Shown: positions 1-7,902 of the stretch, in pieces
How the letters are laid out: each line of letters opens with the position of its first letter
How positions within the stretch are numbered: position 1 is the first letter of the stretch
Assembly: GCA_903843135.1 (NCBI GenBank)
Contig: CAIMOS010000246.1
Location: 1 to 50,397 of the forward strand
Source of the DNA: an uncultured Ignavibacteriales bacterium
GTDB taxonomy: Bacteria > Bacteroidota > Ignavibacteria > Ignavibacteriales > Ignavibacteriaceae
Length of the DNA stretch: 50,397 bases
Reading direction: 5' to 3'
Made by a program: the position numbers and the translations under genes
Notes under the pieces: model-generated
The model's database searches: none
Told to the model about the DNA's origin: nothing
The model's input: only the letters and a program-made list of their open reading frames with translations

Positions 1-1
1 A

Positions 2-1267
2 GATTATTTCGGCTATTATGACAAGGCAAGCGCGAACTGGACCGGCAAGACAAATAAAAGTTTTAACGCGACGGTGGATGCCGTAACAACCCATCTCCTC
101 TATCTCTACCTGATGACTTATGACGACAAATATAAAACACGCCTTCTGCAGATGGCAGATAATATGATGAACCGGCTTGTGGCCAGTATGCCCGCTCAGC
201 AGATAGGTTTTGCCGAGGCGTATGATTCATACTGGAATGTGAACAATGCTGAGACTATGACGATAATGGGACACGTACTTAAAACTGCGTGGTGCCTCGG
301 CAGGATTCATCAGCTTTTCCCCGATACGAATTATATAATTGCTGCTAAAAAATTAGTCACTAATGTCCTTCAGCGCGGGTATGATCATCAGTACGGCGGC
401 CCGTATAAAGACTATAACCGCGTTACCGGATCGATGCTTATGTGGGGAAATCCCGATACAGCTAAAGCGTGGTGGCAGATGGAGCAGGCAATTACAGCCG
501 GACTAATGCTTTATGATATTACAGGAGATGATCCGTATCTCGAGATGGCGGATGAATCACTTGACTTTTTTATGAAATATTTTGTTGATCATCAGTACGG
601 CGAAGTGTACGAAAACAGAAAACGGAGCGGCCCTTTAACCTGGGGGGACCATAAAGGGAATGATAACAAAGGCGCGTATCATTCAACCGAACTTGGTTAC
701 TATACTTATCTCTATGGTAAATTGTTTTACAAAAAAGAATCTGCTTCTCTCTATTACAAATTTGACGCGGCTTCAACGGAGAGGAGTTTTACCTTAAATC
801 CATTAGCGTGCAATCTGAACAAACTCAGAATCACTTCAGTCACAAAAGACGGCCTGCCGTATAATGACTTTAATGCTTCAACCCGTGTCATTAATCTCCC
901 TGCAAACACGGGGGGCAAATTCTATGTTACATATGAAATTGATAATAATACATTCGCCGAAGATATGACAACGGCCCCTGTTGAATTCTCTCTCAGTGAT
1001 AACTACCCGAATCCGTTTAATCCGTCAACAAAAATTAAATTTTCACTCCCCTCTCCTTCGCAAGGAGAGGGGTTGGGGGTGTGGTCTGCAACTCTTAAAG
1101 TCTACGATATACTTGGCAACGAAGTCGCGACACTCATTAACGAACAAAAAGCCCCGGGAAATTACGAGGTTGAATTTAACTCATCTCAGTTACCAAGCGG
1201 TGTTTATATCTATAGATTACAGGCGGGGAATTTTGTATGCACTAAGAAAATGATTTTAGCGAAGTAA
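2..1267 (+). CDS. T9SS-exported AGE-fold (epimerase-like) protein, 5' end outside window
   Basis: Incomplete at the left edge: the frame is open from base 2 with no stop, so the GTG at 74 is not the start. The visible part is the C-terminal half of an alpha/alpha-barrel of the N-acylglucosamine 2-epimerase / cellobiose 2-epimerase superfamily. It shows the helical motif AWWQMEQA, a TGDDPYLEMADESLDFF-type helix and a late YHSTEL motif carrying the expected histidine. A T9SS type A sorting domain follows (YPNPFNPSTKI, VYDILGNEVATL, end KKMILAK). Family enzymes epimerise or isomerise free sugars and are normally cytosolic, so an exported version is unusual; a glycoside-processing role is equally possible. 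The sorting domain carries an in-frame insertion PSPSQGEGLGVWS made from a palindromic repeat at 1048-1072. Fold confidence is good; the reaction is unknown. Confidence 0.85.
   Translation, partial: DYFGYYDKASANWTGKTNKSFNATVDAVTTHLLYLYLMTYDDKYKTRLLQMADNMMNRLVASMPAQQIGFAEAYDSYWNVNNAETMTIMGHVLKTAWCLGRIHQLFPDTNYIIAAKKLVTNVLQRGYDHQYGGPYKDYNRVTGSMLMWGNPDTAKAWWQMEQAITAGLMLYDITGDDPYLEMADESLDFFMKYFVDHQYGEVYENRKRSGPLTWGDHKGNDNKGAYHSTELGYYTYLYGKLFYKKESASLYYKFDAASTERSFTLNPLACNLNKLRITSVTKDGLPYNDFNASTRVINLPANTGGKFYVTYEIDNNTFAEDMTTAPVEFSLSDNYPNPFNPSTKIKFSLPSPSQGEGLGVWSATLKVYDILGNEVATLINEQKAPGNYEVEFNSSQLPSGVYIYRLQAGNFVCTKKMILAK
1048..1072. repeat. Palindromic repeat inserted in frame in the sorting domain
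   Basis: Two perfect 11-bp arms (1048-1058 and 1062-1072, pattern CCCCTCTCCTT / AAGGAGAGGGG) flank a 3-base loop and are followed by TTGGGGGTG. The element is translated as the extra residues PSPSQGEGLGV between two strands of the sorting domain. A related copy in the opposite orientation lies 250 bp downstream at 1314-1345. Confidence 0.85.
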
Positions 1268-1313
1268 GCGAAAAGTGAATTGAAATAAATTCAGAATAAC
1301 ATAATTTATGAAC

Positions 1314-1345
1314 TCACCCCCGCCCCTCTCTTTTTAAGAGAGGGG
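1314..1345. terminator. Palindromic repeat copy, probable terminator-like hairpin
   Basis: A 10-bp perfect stem (1323-1332 with 1336-1345, CCCCTCTCTT / AAGAGAGGGG, loop TTT) is preceded by CACCCCCG. This is the reverse orientation of the element at 1048-1072, which ends in GGGGGTG. It lies between the convergent ends of the AGE-fold gene and ettA and could stop transcription, although it has no long T-run. Confidence 0.6.
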
Positions 1346-1393
1346 TCCATAATTCTGCTTCGCGAATAATGAATTAATTAGCAAAAAACGAAT

Positions 1394-1435
1394 TTAACTC
1401 TTCACTCTTAATTTTTAACTCTTAACTCTTAACTA
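1394..1435. repeat. AT-rich TTAACTCT microrepeat
   Basis: Four imperfect TTAACTCT / TTCACTCT units (AACTCTTAACTCTTAACT in the second half) sit directly downstream of the ettA stop codon. It is a low-complexity spacer with no coding potential. Confidence 0.6.
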
Positions 1436-1440
1436 AAAAC

Positions 1441-3123
1441 TCACCTTGTCATATGCCGGTATTTAATCCTGTGCGGCTGATCAGCATCAATCCCCAGCCG
1501 TTCGCGGCGTTTCTCTTCGTACTGAGTGTAGTTACCGTCGAAGAAAACCACTTTGCTTTCCCCTTCGAACGCGAGGATGTGCGTTGCGATCCTGTCAAGG
1601 AACCAGCGATCGTGACTGATAATCAGAGAGCATCCCGCGAAGTTCTCTAATCCTTCTTCAAGCGCGCGCATTGTATTTACGTCGAGATCGTTTGTCGGTT
1701 CATCAAGCAGAAGCACATTTGCTCCCATCTTAAGCATCATTGCGAGATGCACGCGGTTTCTCTCTCCGCCGGACAGCACGCCGACTTTCTTCTGCTGGTC
1801 CGCGCCGGAAAAATTGAACTGGGCAACGTAAGCCCTGCTGTTCACTTCCCTGCCGCCGAGCATAATTTTATCTTCTCCGCCGGATATCATTTCCCAGATC
1901 GTTTTCTCAGGATCGAGCAATTCCCGCATCTGGTCAACAAATGTTAAAGTGACAGTCTCGCCAACTTTCAATTCGCCTTTGTCAGGTTTTTCCTGTCCCG
2001 TTATCATCTTAAAGAGAGTTGTTTTACCTGCGCCGTTCGGGCCTATAATACCCACTATAGCTCCTGGAGGAATTGAGAAACTGGCGTCTTCCAGAAGTAT
2101 ATTATCTCCGTATGCTTTAAGTACGCCTTCGGAGTCAATAACATTTTTGCCGAGCCTTGGCCCCGGCGGAATGAAAATCTGTAATTCCTTTTCACGCTGC
2201 TCGGATCTTTGCGCAACGAGTTCTTCGTAAGCCGTGACCCTCGCTTTCGATTTCGCGTGCCTTGCTTTCGGCGACATCCTGATCCATTCAAGTTCGCGCT
2301 GCAAAGTTTTCTGACGCTCAGTTTCCTTCTTCTCTTCAAGCTGCAGTCTTTGCTGTTTCTGTTCCAGCCACGATGAGTAGTTACCCTTCCACGGAATTCC
2401 TTCGCCCCGGTCAAGTTCAAGTATCCATCCCGCGACGTTATCGAGGAAGTACCTGTCGTGAGTTACGGCGATAACCGTTCCTTCATATTTTTGAAGATGT
2501 TTTTCAAGCCACTCAACCGATTCCGCGTCAAGGTGGTTGGTAGGTTCATCGAGCAGTAAAATATCAGGTTTGATCAGAAGCAGCCTGCAAAGAGCTACGC
2601 GCCTTTTCTCTCCGCCGGACAGAACTTTTACAGACATATCGCCGGGAGGGCAGCGCAAAGCATCCATCGCCATTTCAAGTCGGGAGTCAAGGTCCCACGC
2701 ATTCATTGCATCAAGTTTTTCCTGAACAACACCCTGCTTTTCGAGAAGTTCCGTCATCTCGTCGTCGCTCATCGGTTCGGCAAATCTGTCGTTGATGGCA
2801 TTATACTCCGAGAGAAGATCAACCGTCGACTGCACCGCCTCCTGAACAACTTCCTTCACCGTTTTTTCGCTGTCAACCAAGGGTTCCTGTTCAAGGTACC
2901 CGATCGTGTAACCCGGAGTCACAGCGGTCTCGCCGTTGAATTCTTTCTCCACTCCGGCAAGTATTTTTAACAGCGTACTTTTACCCGAACCGTTTAGTCC
3001 TATCACGCCGATCTTGGCGCCGTAGAAGTAGCTCAGGTTGATGTCCTTAAGTACCGGTTTTTTATCGTAATATTTACTTACCCGCATCATCGAGTAAATT
3101 ATTTTATAGGGTTCGTTGCTCAT
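1441..3123 (-). CDS. ettA: Energy-dependent translational throttle protein EttA (ABC-F)
   Basis: An ABC-F ATPase of 560 aa (E. coli EttA is about 555) that binds the ribosomal E site and gates the first elongation steps according to ATP level. The two nucleotide-binding domains are complete: Walker [10 protein letters not shown] (42-50), signature LSGGEKRRV (168-176) and Walker [12 protein letters not shown] (189-199); second set GPNGAGKTT (361-369), LSGGERNRV (450-458), [11 protein letters not shown] (471-481). The EttA-type arm insertion is at about 90-140. The linker at 255-315 contains [14 protein letters not shown], the conserved stretch facing P-site tRNA. The ATG start is clear. The gene stands alone, convergent with the AGE-fold gene. 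Confidence 0.96.
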   Translation of the reverse strand: MSNEPYKIIYSMMRVSKYYDKKPVLKDINLSYFYGAKIGVIGLNGSGKSTLLKILAGVEKEFNGETAVTPGYTIGYLEQEPLVDSEKTVKEVVQEAVQSTVDLLSEYNAINDRFAEPMSDDEMTELLEKQGVVQEKLDAMNAWDLDSRLEMAMDALRCPPGDMSVKVLSGGEKRRVALCRLLLIKPDILLLDEPTNHLDAESVEWLEKHLQKYEGTVIAVTHDRYFLDNVAGWILELDRGEGIPWKGNYSSWLEQKQQRLQLEEKKETERQKTLQRELEWIRMSPKARHAKSKARVTAYEELVAQRSEQREKELQIFIPPGPRLGKNVIDSEGVLKAYGDNILLEDASFSIPPGAIVGIIGPNGAGKTTLFKMITGQEKPDKGELKVGETVTLTFVDQMRELLDPEKTIWEMISGGEDKIMLGGREVNSRAYVAQFNFSGADQQKKVGVLSGGERNRVHLAMMLKMGANVLLLDEPTNDLDVNTMRALEEGLENFAGCSLIISHDRWFLDRIATHILAFEGESKVVFFDGNYTQYEEKRRERLGIDADQPHRIKYRHMTR

Positions 3124-3547
3124 TTTTCCTTGAAAATTTTGAATTGTAATTAGGCAAATTTACGGATTCCGGAGGACATTGAATAATGCCATAATTCGCG
3201 GAGAATTCATCCCGGATAACTGCCCCGCGTACGGATTTTCAGCCTTTTATACAATATTAAAGGCTTAGTGCGGCAGCACATTATATATTTGACCAGAGGA
3301 TTTGAAAAAGATATTTTGATTTTATGAAGTACCGGTAGATGCGATGCCGACAAAAGATAAGTTGATTAAGTTAGTGATGATGTGACAGGAAGCGAAAATA
3401 TTTAGTGAATGACAAAACCGGCGTTCATTATTACTCCACTCAGCCCGTTTGCGAAAACGGGCTTTTTTATTCACTCTCCGATACCATAATTTAAACTATT
3501 TCATTTTTATTGCTTGTTTTTGGTTATCTGATTAGGTAACTTATAAT
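3124..3547. other. Intergenic region with small hairpins and a lone plus-strand terminator
   Basis: No gene is supported here. The region lies between the divergent starts of ettA (-) and higB (+). It contains a 7-bp hairpin at 3241-3265 (AGCCTTT / AAAGGCT), a GTGC/GCAC mini-hairpin at about 3268-3279 and a strong intrinsic terminator at 3442-3468 on the plus strand. No plus-strand gene precedes that terminator, so a short transcript may start in this region. A 13-codon ATG ORF near 3342 has no other support. Confidence 0.5.
3442..3468 (+). terminator. Rho-independent terminator upstream of higB
   Basis: A 9-bp perfect stem AGCCCGTTT / AAACGGGCT (3442-3450 with 3455-3463, loop GCGA) is followed by a run of T on the plus strand only. 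It shields the toxin-antitoxin operon from upstream transcription, or ends a short transcript from 3124-3440. Confidence 0.8.
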
Positions 3548-3892
3548 ATGGAAGAAAAATTTTTGCGGGATACCTTTGTTTATGGGAATGAATTCTGGGA
3601 ATTTTATAATTCACAAAGTTTATCGGTCCAGAAAAAGATAGACTGGACAATCGGGCTTGTCCGTTCCCTCAGGGTTATTCCTGAAAAATTCTTTAAACAT
3701 ATTGAAGGAACCGACGGCCTTTACGAGATCAGAGTAAAGTTCGGAAGCGATATCTTTAGAATATTTTGTTTCTTTGATAAAGGGAGGTTAATAATTCTAC
3801 TGAACGGCTTCCGCAAAAAAAGTCAAAAAACGCCACTCGGAGAAATCGAGCGGGCATTATCACTAAGAAGAAAGTATTATGAAGAAAAATAG
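3548..3892 (+). CDS. higB: HigB/Gp49-like RelE-family toxin
   Basis: 114 aa, the usual length of the phage Gp49-like / HigB toxin family, which cleaves mRNA on the ribosome. Recognisable features are the basic helix with RSLRVIPEKFFKHIEG, the core beta strands YEIRVKFGSDIFRIFCFF, and the ending LLNGFRKKSQKTPLGEIERA typical of this family. The ATG at 3548 is the only reasonable start. Its last 14 bases overlap the start of the antitoxin gene, so translation is probably coupled, and the toxin-first order is that of higBA. The family assignment is firm; toxicity is inferred. Confidence 0.9.
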   Translation: MEEKFLRDTFVYGNEFWEFYNSQSLSVQKKIDWTIGLVRSLRVIPEKFFKHIEGTDGLYEIRVKFGSDIFRIFCFFDKGRLIILLNGFRKKSQKTPLGEIERALSLRRKYYEEK

Positions 3893-4187
3893 ATCGAATA
3901 AATTAGTTTCCTGGGACGATCACTTGGACAAAAAATATGGCAAGCACGGTACTGCCACCCGGGAGAAATATGAAGGAGAGTTTGAAGCTTTTAAGATAGG
4001 CGTACTCATCCAGGAAGCACGTAAACAAAAAAATCTTTCACAGGAAGAGCTTGCGCTAAAATCAGGAACAACAAAAAACTATATTTCCCGAATCGAGAAT
4101 GACGCTAGCGACATCAGGTTATCAACTTTAATGCGAATAATTTCAGAGGGCCTTAACGGCCGATTGAAACTAAGTGTTGACCTTTAA
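3879..4187 (+). CDS. higA: HigA-type antitoxin with XRE helix-turn-helix
   Basis: 102 aa. The N-terminal 40 residues are basic and acidic, and a Cro/C1-type helix-turn-helix covers about 42-96 (EARKQKNLSQEELALKSG, then YISRIENDASDIRLSTL). Such antitoxins neutralise the neighbouring toxin and repress the operon promoter. It overlaps higB by 14 bp, and its own last 14 bp overlap the next reading frame, giving a three-gene chain. Confidence 0.88.
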   Translation: MKKNRSNKLVSWDDHLDKKYGKHGTATREKYEGEFEAFKIGVLIQEARKQKNLSQEELALKSGTTKNYISRIENDASDIRLSTLMRIISEGLNGRLKLSVDL

Positions 4188-4440
4188 TAATCAAAGATTA
4201 AAGAACATACATCCCGGCGAAGTTCTATCGGAAGAATTTTTAATTCCAATTGAAATAAGCGCAAACAGATTATCCAAACAAACAGGCCTGCCGCAAACAC
4301 ATATTTCCGAGATAGTTAAAGGCAATCGCAGTATTAATGAAGACACCGCTTTACGATTCAGCAAATATTTCGGCAATTCCGCGATGTTCTGGCTTGGATT
4401 ACAAAACGATTATGACAGTTCCACGGAGTTATTCAGTTAA
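4174..4440 (+). CDS. Second HigA-family antitoxin-like regulator, short C terminus
   Basis: 88 aa from a GTG start that overlaps higA by 14 bp; there is no ATG alternative. The sequence is a close match to the HigA/VapI antidote family: IHPGEVLSEEF, then LPQTHISEIVKGNRSI, then ALRFSKYFGNSAMFWLGLQ. Unlike the upstream HigA it belongs to the family usually paired with a RelE-like HigB killer, and no second toxin is present. Family members usually continue somewhat past the FWLxLQ motif, so this copy may be clipped. It may be a helper repressor, an anti-addiction antitoxin, or the remnant of a second module. Confidence 0.8.
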   Translation: MLTFNNQRLKNIHPGEVLSEEFLIPIEISANRLSKQTGLPQTHISEIVKGNRSINEDTALRFSKYFGNSAMFWLGLQNDYDSSTELFS

Positions 4441-4463
4441 ATCGTTCTACTTACAACAGATTA

Positions 4464-5396
4464 CTAAGCAGTAGTAAAAGTCCCGCCTATCTCAGTCACT
4501 CCCACATTCATCGCGAACTGGTCTTTCGCCGCGAGAAGCCGCTTCATCGGTTCATCGCGGGGCTCCCAGCCCTGTAGGAAGGTATTAAAGTGGATCGGAA
4601 TAATCACTTTGGCGTCCATTTCCTTTGCCATCTGCAGCGCTTCTTCCGGATTGCAGTGCGCGTGCACCCAGGGATTATAAGCGCCGATCGGCATAATCGC
4701 GATATCAACTTTCTCACCGCTCTTTTTGAATTTATCCGTGAAAGCGGTATCGCCGCCGAATAAAATCCTTTTCCCGTTTCTTTCGATTACATAAGCATTA
4801 AAACTGCGCCCGTCTTTGAAGAACCCCTTCGAACGGTCGCGCTCCCACGGAAAGCGCCAGCCGAAATGCTTTACTTCAAGCGCTTTGAAGTGCATCCCCG
4901 GGAGCGAGTATGTATCGCCCCAGTCCATCTCGTGAAGGCTCTTCCAGTCAAGATCGCCGATTACATCCGCCGTGTTGTATGCCGTTATGCAGTCCACTTC
5001 GCCGGGATACTTATCAGAAATCTCCGCAAGTGTAAGATAGTCCATATGGTCCATATGCGCGTGAGAGAGAAGAACAAGGTCGGGTTTCGGTATTTCATCA
5101 ATGTCAAGCGCCGGAGGATTGATGCGCCGCGGGCCGTAGGTGAACCCGAACATATAAATTCCGATACTGTTCAGCAGCACAGGATCAGTAATAATAACTT
5201 TACCGTAAAAATTGATCAGCACCGTTGCGTGTCCTATCCACGCTATATTAATCTGATTTTCTTTCCACTCTTCAACCGCAGGCCTTAATACTGCCGGTGT
5301 TGCGTTTAGTCCCGGACCGCCCGGCAAAAACGACGGCACAAATGCTGTACTTAAAGAAAGCAAAGCGCCTTTCTTTAGAAAACTTCTTCTCTTCAT
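4464..5396 (-). CDS. Tat-exported metallo-beta-lactamase-fold hydrolase
   Basis: 310 aa. The N terminus MKRRSFLKKGALLSLS has a twin-arginine pattern and a hydrophobic stretch, so export of the folded, metal-loaded enzyme is likely. The fold is a UlaG / NAPE-PLD-like metallo-beta-lactamase: WIGHATVLI strand (53-61), metal motif SHAHMDHMD with H112, H114, D116 and H117, later GGDTAF and IPIHFNTF metal or active-site segments. Relatives hydrolyse lactones or phosphodiesters; the substrate here cannot be told. It follows the TonB receptor by 67 bp on the same strand and may be co-transcribed with it. Confidence 0.9.
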   Translation of the reverse strand: MKRRSFLKKGALLSLSTAFVPSFLPGGPGLNATPAVLRPAVEEWKENQINIAWIGHATVLINFYGKVIITDPVLLNSIGIYMFGFTYGPRRINPPALDIDEIPKPDLVLLSHAHMDHMDYLTLAEISDKYPGEVDCITAYNTADVIGDLDWKSLHEMDWGDTYSLPGMHFKALEVKHFGWRFPWERDRSKGFFKDGRSFNAYVIERNGKRILFGGDTAFTDKFKKSGEKVDIAIMPIGAYNPWVHAHCNPEEALQMAKEMDAKVIIPIHFNTFLQGWEPRDEPMKRLLAAKDQFAMNVGVTEIGGTFTTA

Positions 5397-5463
5397 TTAT
5401 CCTATATATAAATCTTTGATGACAATTAAAACTGACAAGCTAATACAATGCGGATCCGCGGAA

Positions 5464-7782
5464 TTAAAATTCTATACTGACGCCGCCGACCGGGAAAAAC
5501 CGCCACTGGTAAACGTTTTTCTCTTTATTCTCCTGCACATCCCACTGTTTTTCATAAACATTTAATCTGAAATACGCGTTCTGAAGTTCAATATAAGTTA
5601 CAATATTCCAGTTGTCAAAGGTAATTCGGCGGTCCGCACGGATATCCATCCTGTGATACGGCGGGTACCGCAAAGCGTTCGTCTGCGCGTAATCTTCAAC
5701 TCCCCTTTTGTATAATTTTGACAATGCTTCGTTATACGGCGTATAGGGCCTCCCGCCCGCATAGCGCCACTTAAAACTGCATTCGAATGTGCTGTTAGGT
5801 ATATAACCCAAAACAACGGTAAAAATGTTCCCGAAATCAAAACTCCCTTTCCGTTCGATGCCGTCGAGCGCGGTGAACCGCACATCCGAAAGCCCGTACG
5901 ACACAATTCCGTAATACGCGTCAAGAAATTTCTTCTGAAGCGTAAACTCAATGCCCTTGCTGTAACCCTTGCCCGCACTTGTAAGGCCGCGGATTATAAA
6001 CGCGCCGTAAACTCCGCCCGTGTTCGAGGAAATGAATTCCGGGATCGTCCTGCTCACAGGGACCTGCGAATACTGCTTGTGGTACAGTTCAACCGTAAGT
6101 TTAATGTCCTCAGAAAAGAAATGCTCGAATCCGAGCACAATATGGTCCGCGCGGATATTCTCAAGCTCTTTCGATGTGGAATCCGCACTCAGCCAGATAT
6201 AAGGCGGGGTTTGGTAGAAAGTTCCGTAAAATAAATTGATTGAAGTTATAGGGGTAAAATACCAGCTCAGCGATCCGCGGTATGAGAACGCAGATGAATT
6301 CTTAATGAACGCAAAATTGTCATACCGCACCCCGGCAGTTGTTTTAAGTTTCTCGCCGAGCCATTGCGTCAATTGCACAAAAGCGAAATAATTATTGGTG
6401 CTTATATTTCCCAAAAAATAAAGCGGCGGGAAAACCGTAGTGTCAACACTGCCGTTCCGAAGAGTGTAGGAAGTATCTCCCGCGTATGTCAGATCGTGTT
6501 TATAATTTACGAAACGTAGCCCGGCGCCGGCCGTAAGTTCAGACGAAGCTGAATACTTGTAAATAAAATCCCCCTTAAGGTGAACTTCATTTTCATAAGA
6601 GGAGTTTTCATAAAACACTTTGCCCGTTTTCGCGTGGACAACACCTGTTTGGAACTTATTATAATTATCAGAGAGAGTCAAAATGCTGTAACTCTGTTTG
6701 GACCACAATCTCCGGTAATTAATTCCGCCCGCGGCGGCGAATTGGTCGCTTTTGATTTCGTAATCCTTGAAGTAGCTTTCAATTTCATACTGGTTTTCCT
6801 GAAAACTGATCTTATCAACGCCGGCAAGGCCGATTAATGATAACTGATTTGATTCGTCGATATCATAGACTGCCTTCAGGGCGTAATTAGAATAATCGGG
6901 AACAACGGATAAGGATGTTGTTGCGTTAAACTTCGCGATAAGGTCAAGAAAACTCCGCTTCGCGCTTACCATTATACTCCCCTTTTCAGTTAACGGCGCT
7001 TCGAGTACCGCGCCCACGCCGGCCATATTCAGATTGATGTCCCCCTGGAACCGTTCACGGCTCCCTTCGCGGAGTTTTATATCAAGAACCGAAGAGAGGC
7101 GGTCGCCGTATTTCACCGGGAATCCGCCGGAGGAAAAATTCACTTCGCGAATGAATTCGGTATTGATCATTCCTATCGGGCCGCCGCTTGCACCCTGAGT
7201 GCCAAAGTGGTTTATATTCGGGACTTCGATATTGTCGACAAGGTTCAGATTTTCGGTAGGATTGCCTCCGCGTACGAGCAGATCGTTTCTGTCATCAGAG
7301 GATGTTAGTACTCCGGGGAGCGAAAGTACAACGCGGCTGATATCTTCGACACCGCCGGGGTTCCTTCTTATCTCTTCGTAGTCGAGCCCGTGGCTGCTCA
7401 CTGACATTGAGGGATCTTCCCTGTAATATCCGCCTTTGATAATAATTCCTTCAGAGTACTGTATGACGGATTCTGATAATTCAAAGAGGAAATCTGATAT
7501 ATGCCCGGTCGATACGACAATGTCCGGATACACTTTGGTCTCGTAACCGACAAATGATACTTTAAGTTCGTATCTCCCGATCGGAATGTGGTTTATTCTG
7601 AAGCTGCCGTCCGGCCCGCTGATTGCGCCCAACTTTGTATTCGTCAGCGCAACAGTTACACCGGGCAAAGGCTGTTTTGTGCTTTTGTCAATAGTTTTGC
7701 CCTGTATCGTCCCGGTTTGTTGTGCATACAAAAGAGGCGTGCTGAGGAGAGTTAACAGGGTAAATGATAAAAATAAAAACAA
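5464..7782 (-). CDS. TonB-dependent outer-membrane receptor with carboxypeptidase-like N domain
   Basis: 772 aa. A signal peptide ending near YAQQ is followed by a carboxypeptidase-regulatory-like beta-sandwich (about 22-105: GTIQGKTIDKSTKQPLPGVT, then GPDGSFRI, GRYELKVSFVGYET). The plug domain (about 125-235) contains LPGVLTSSDDRNDLLVRGG, and the rest is the 22-strand barrel ending in a terminal Phe. It imports an unknown ligand with TonB energy. No SusD partner is adjacent. The start is uncertain: only TTG 7782 and CTG 7791 are in frame, while an ATG at 7799 lies in another frame and would join only through a one-base shift. The n-region from TTG lacks the usual lysine. Confidence 0.93.
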   Translation of the reverse strand: MFLFLSFTLLTLLSTPLLYAQQTGTIQGKTIDKSTKQPLPGVTVALTNTKLGAISGPDGSFRINHIPIGRYELKVSFVGYETKVYPDIVVSTGHISDFLFELSESVIQYSEGIIIKGGYYREDPSMSVSSHGLDYEEIRRNPGGVEDISRVVLSLPGVLTSSDDRNDLLVRGGNPTENLNLVDNIEVPNINHFGTQGASGGPIGMINTEFIREVNFSSGGFPVKYGDRLSSVLDIKLREGSRERFQGDINLNMAGVGAVLEAPLTEKGSIMVSAKRSFLDLIAKFNATTSLSVVPDYSNYALKAVYDIDESNQLSLIGLAGVDKISFQENQYEIESYFKDYEIKSDQFAAAGGINYRRLWSKQSYSILTLSDNYNKFQTGVVHAKTGKVFYENSSYENEVHLKGDFIYKYSASSELTAGAGLRFVNYKHDLTYAGDTSYTLRNGSVDTTVFPPLYFLGNISTNNYFAFVQLTQWLGEKLKTTAGVRYDNFAFIKNSSAFSYRGSLSWYFTPITSINLFYGTFYQTPPYIWLSADSTSKELENIRADHIVLGFEHFFSEDIKLTVELYHKQYSQVPVSRTIPEFISSNTGGVYGAFIIRGLTSAGKGYSKGIEFTLQKKFLDAYYGIVSYGLSDVRFTALDGIERKGSFDFGNIFTVVLGYIPNSTFECSFKWRYAGGRPYTPYNEALSKLYKRGVEDYAQTNALRYPPYHRMDIRADRRITFDNWNIVTYIELQNAYFRLNVYEKQWDVQENKEKNVYQWRFFPVGGVSIEF

Positions 7783-7863
7783 TTTATACAGACAACCATC
7801 CTATAAATAACAGTGATATTAATCAGACGAGTACCGGCAAAACGCCATTTTGCCCCCAAAGGC

Positions 7864-7888
7864 ACAGACGGGGAACCGCCCCGTCTGT
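7864..7888. repeat. ACAGACGGGG stem-loop repeat, copy 1
   Basis: A perfect 10-bp inverted repeat (7864-7873 with 7879-7888) and a 5-base loop lie between pepT and the TonB receptor. The minus-strand reading, GTACAGACGGGG, matches GTAGAGACGCGG at 36129-36140, so this is a dispersed family. It may also reduce read-through from pepT. Confidence 0.75.
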
Positions 7889-7902
7889 ACGATTGAGATT
7901 GA

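Noticed and set aside
3542-3547. TATAAT directly before the higB start as its -10 box
   Set aside because: It abuts the ATG, so transcription would begin inside the gene; there is no in-frame downstream start, so chance is more likely.
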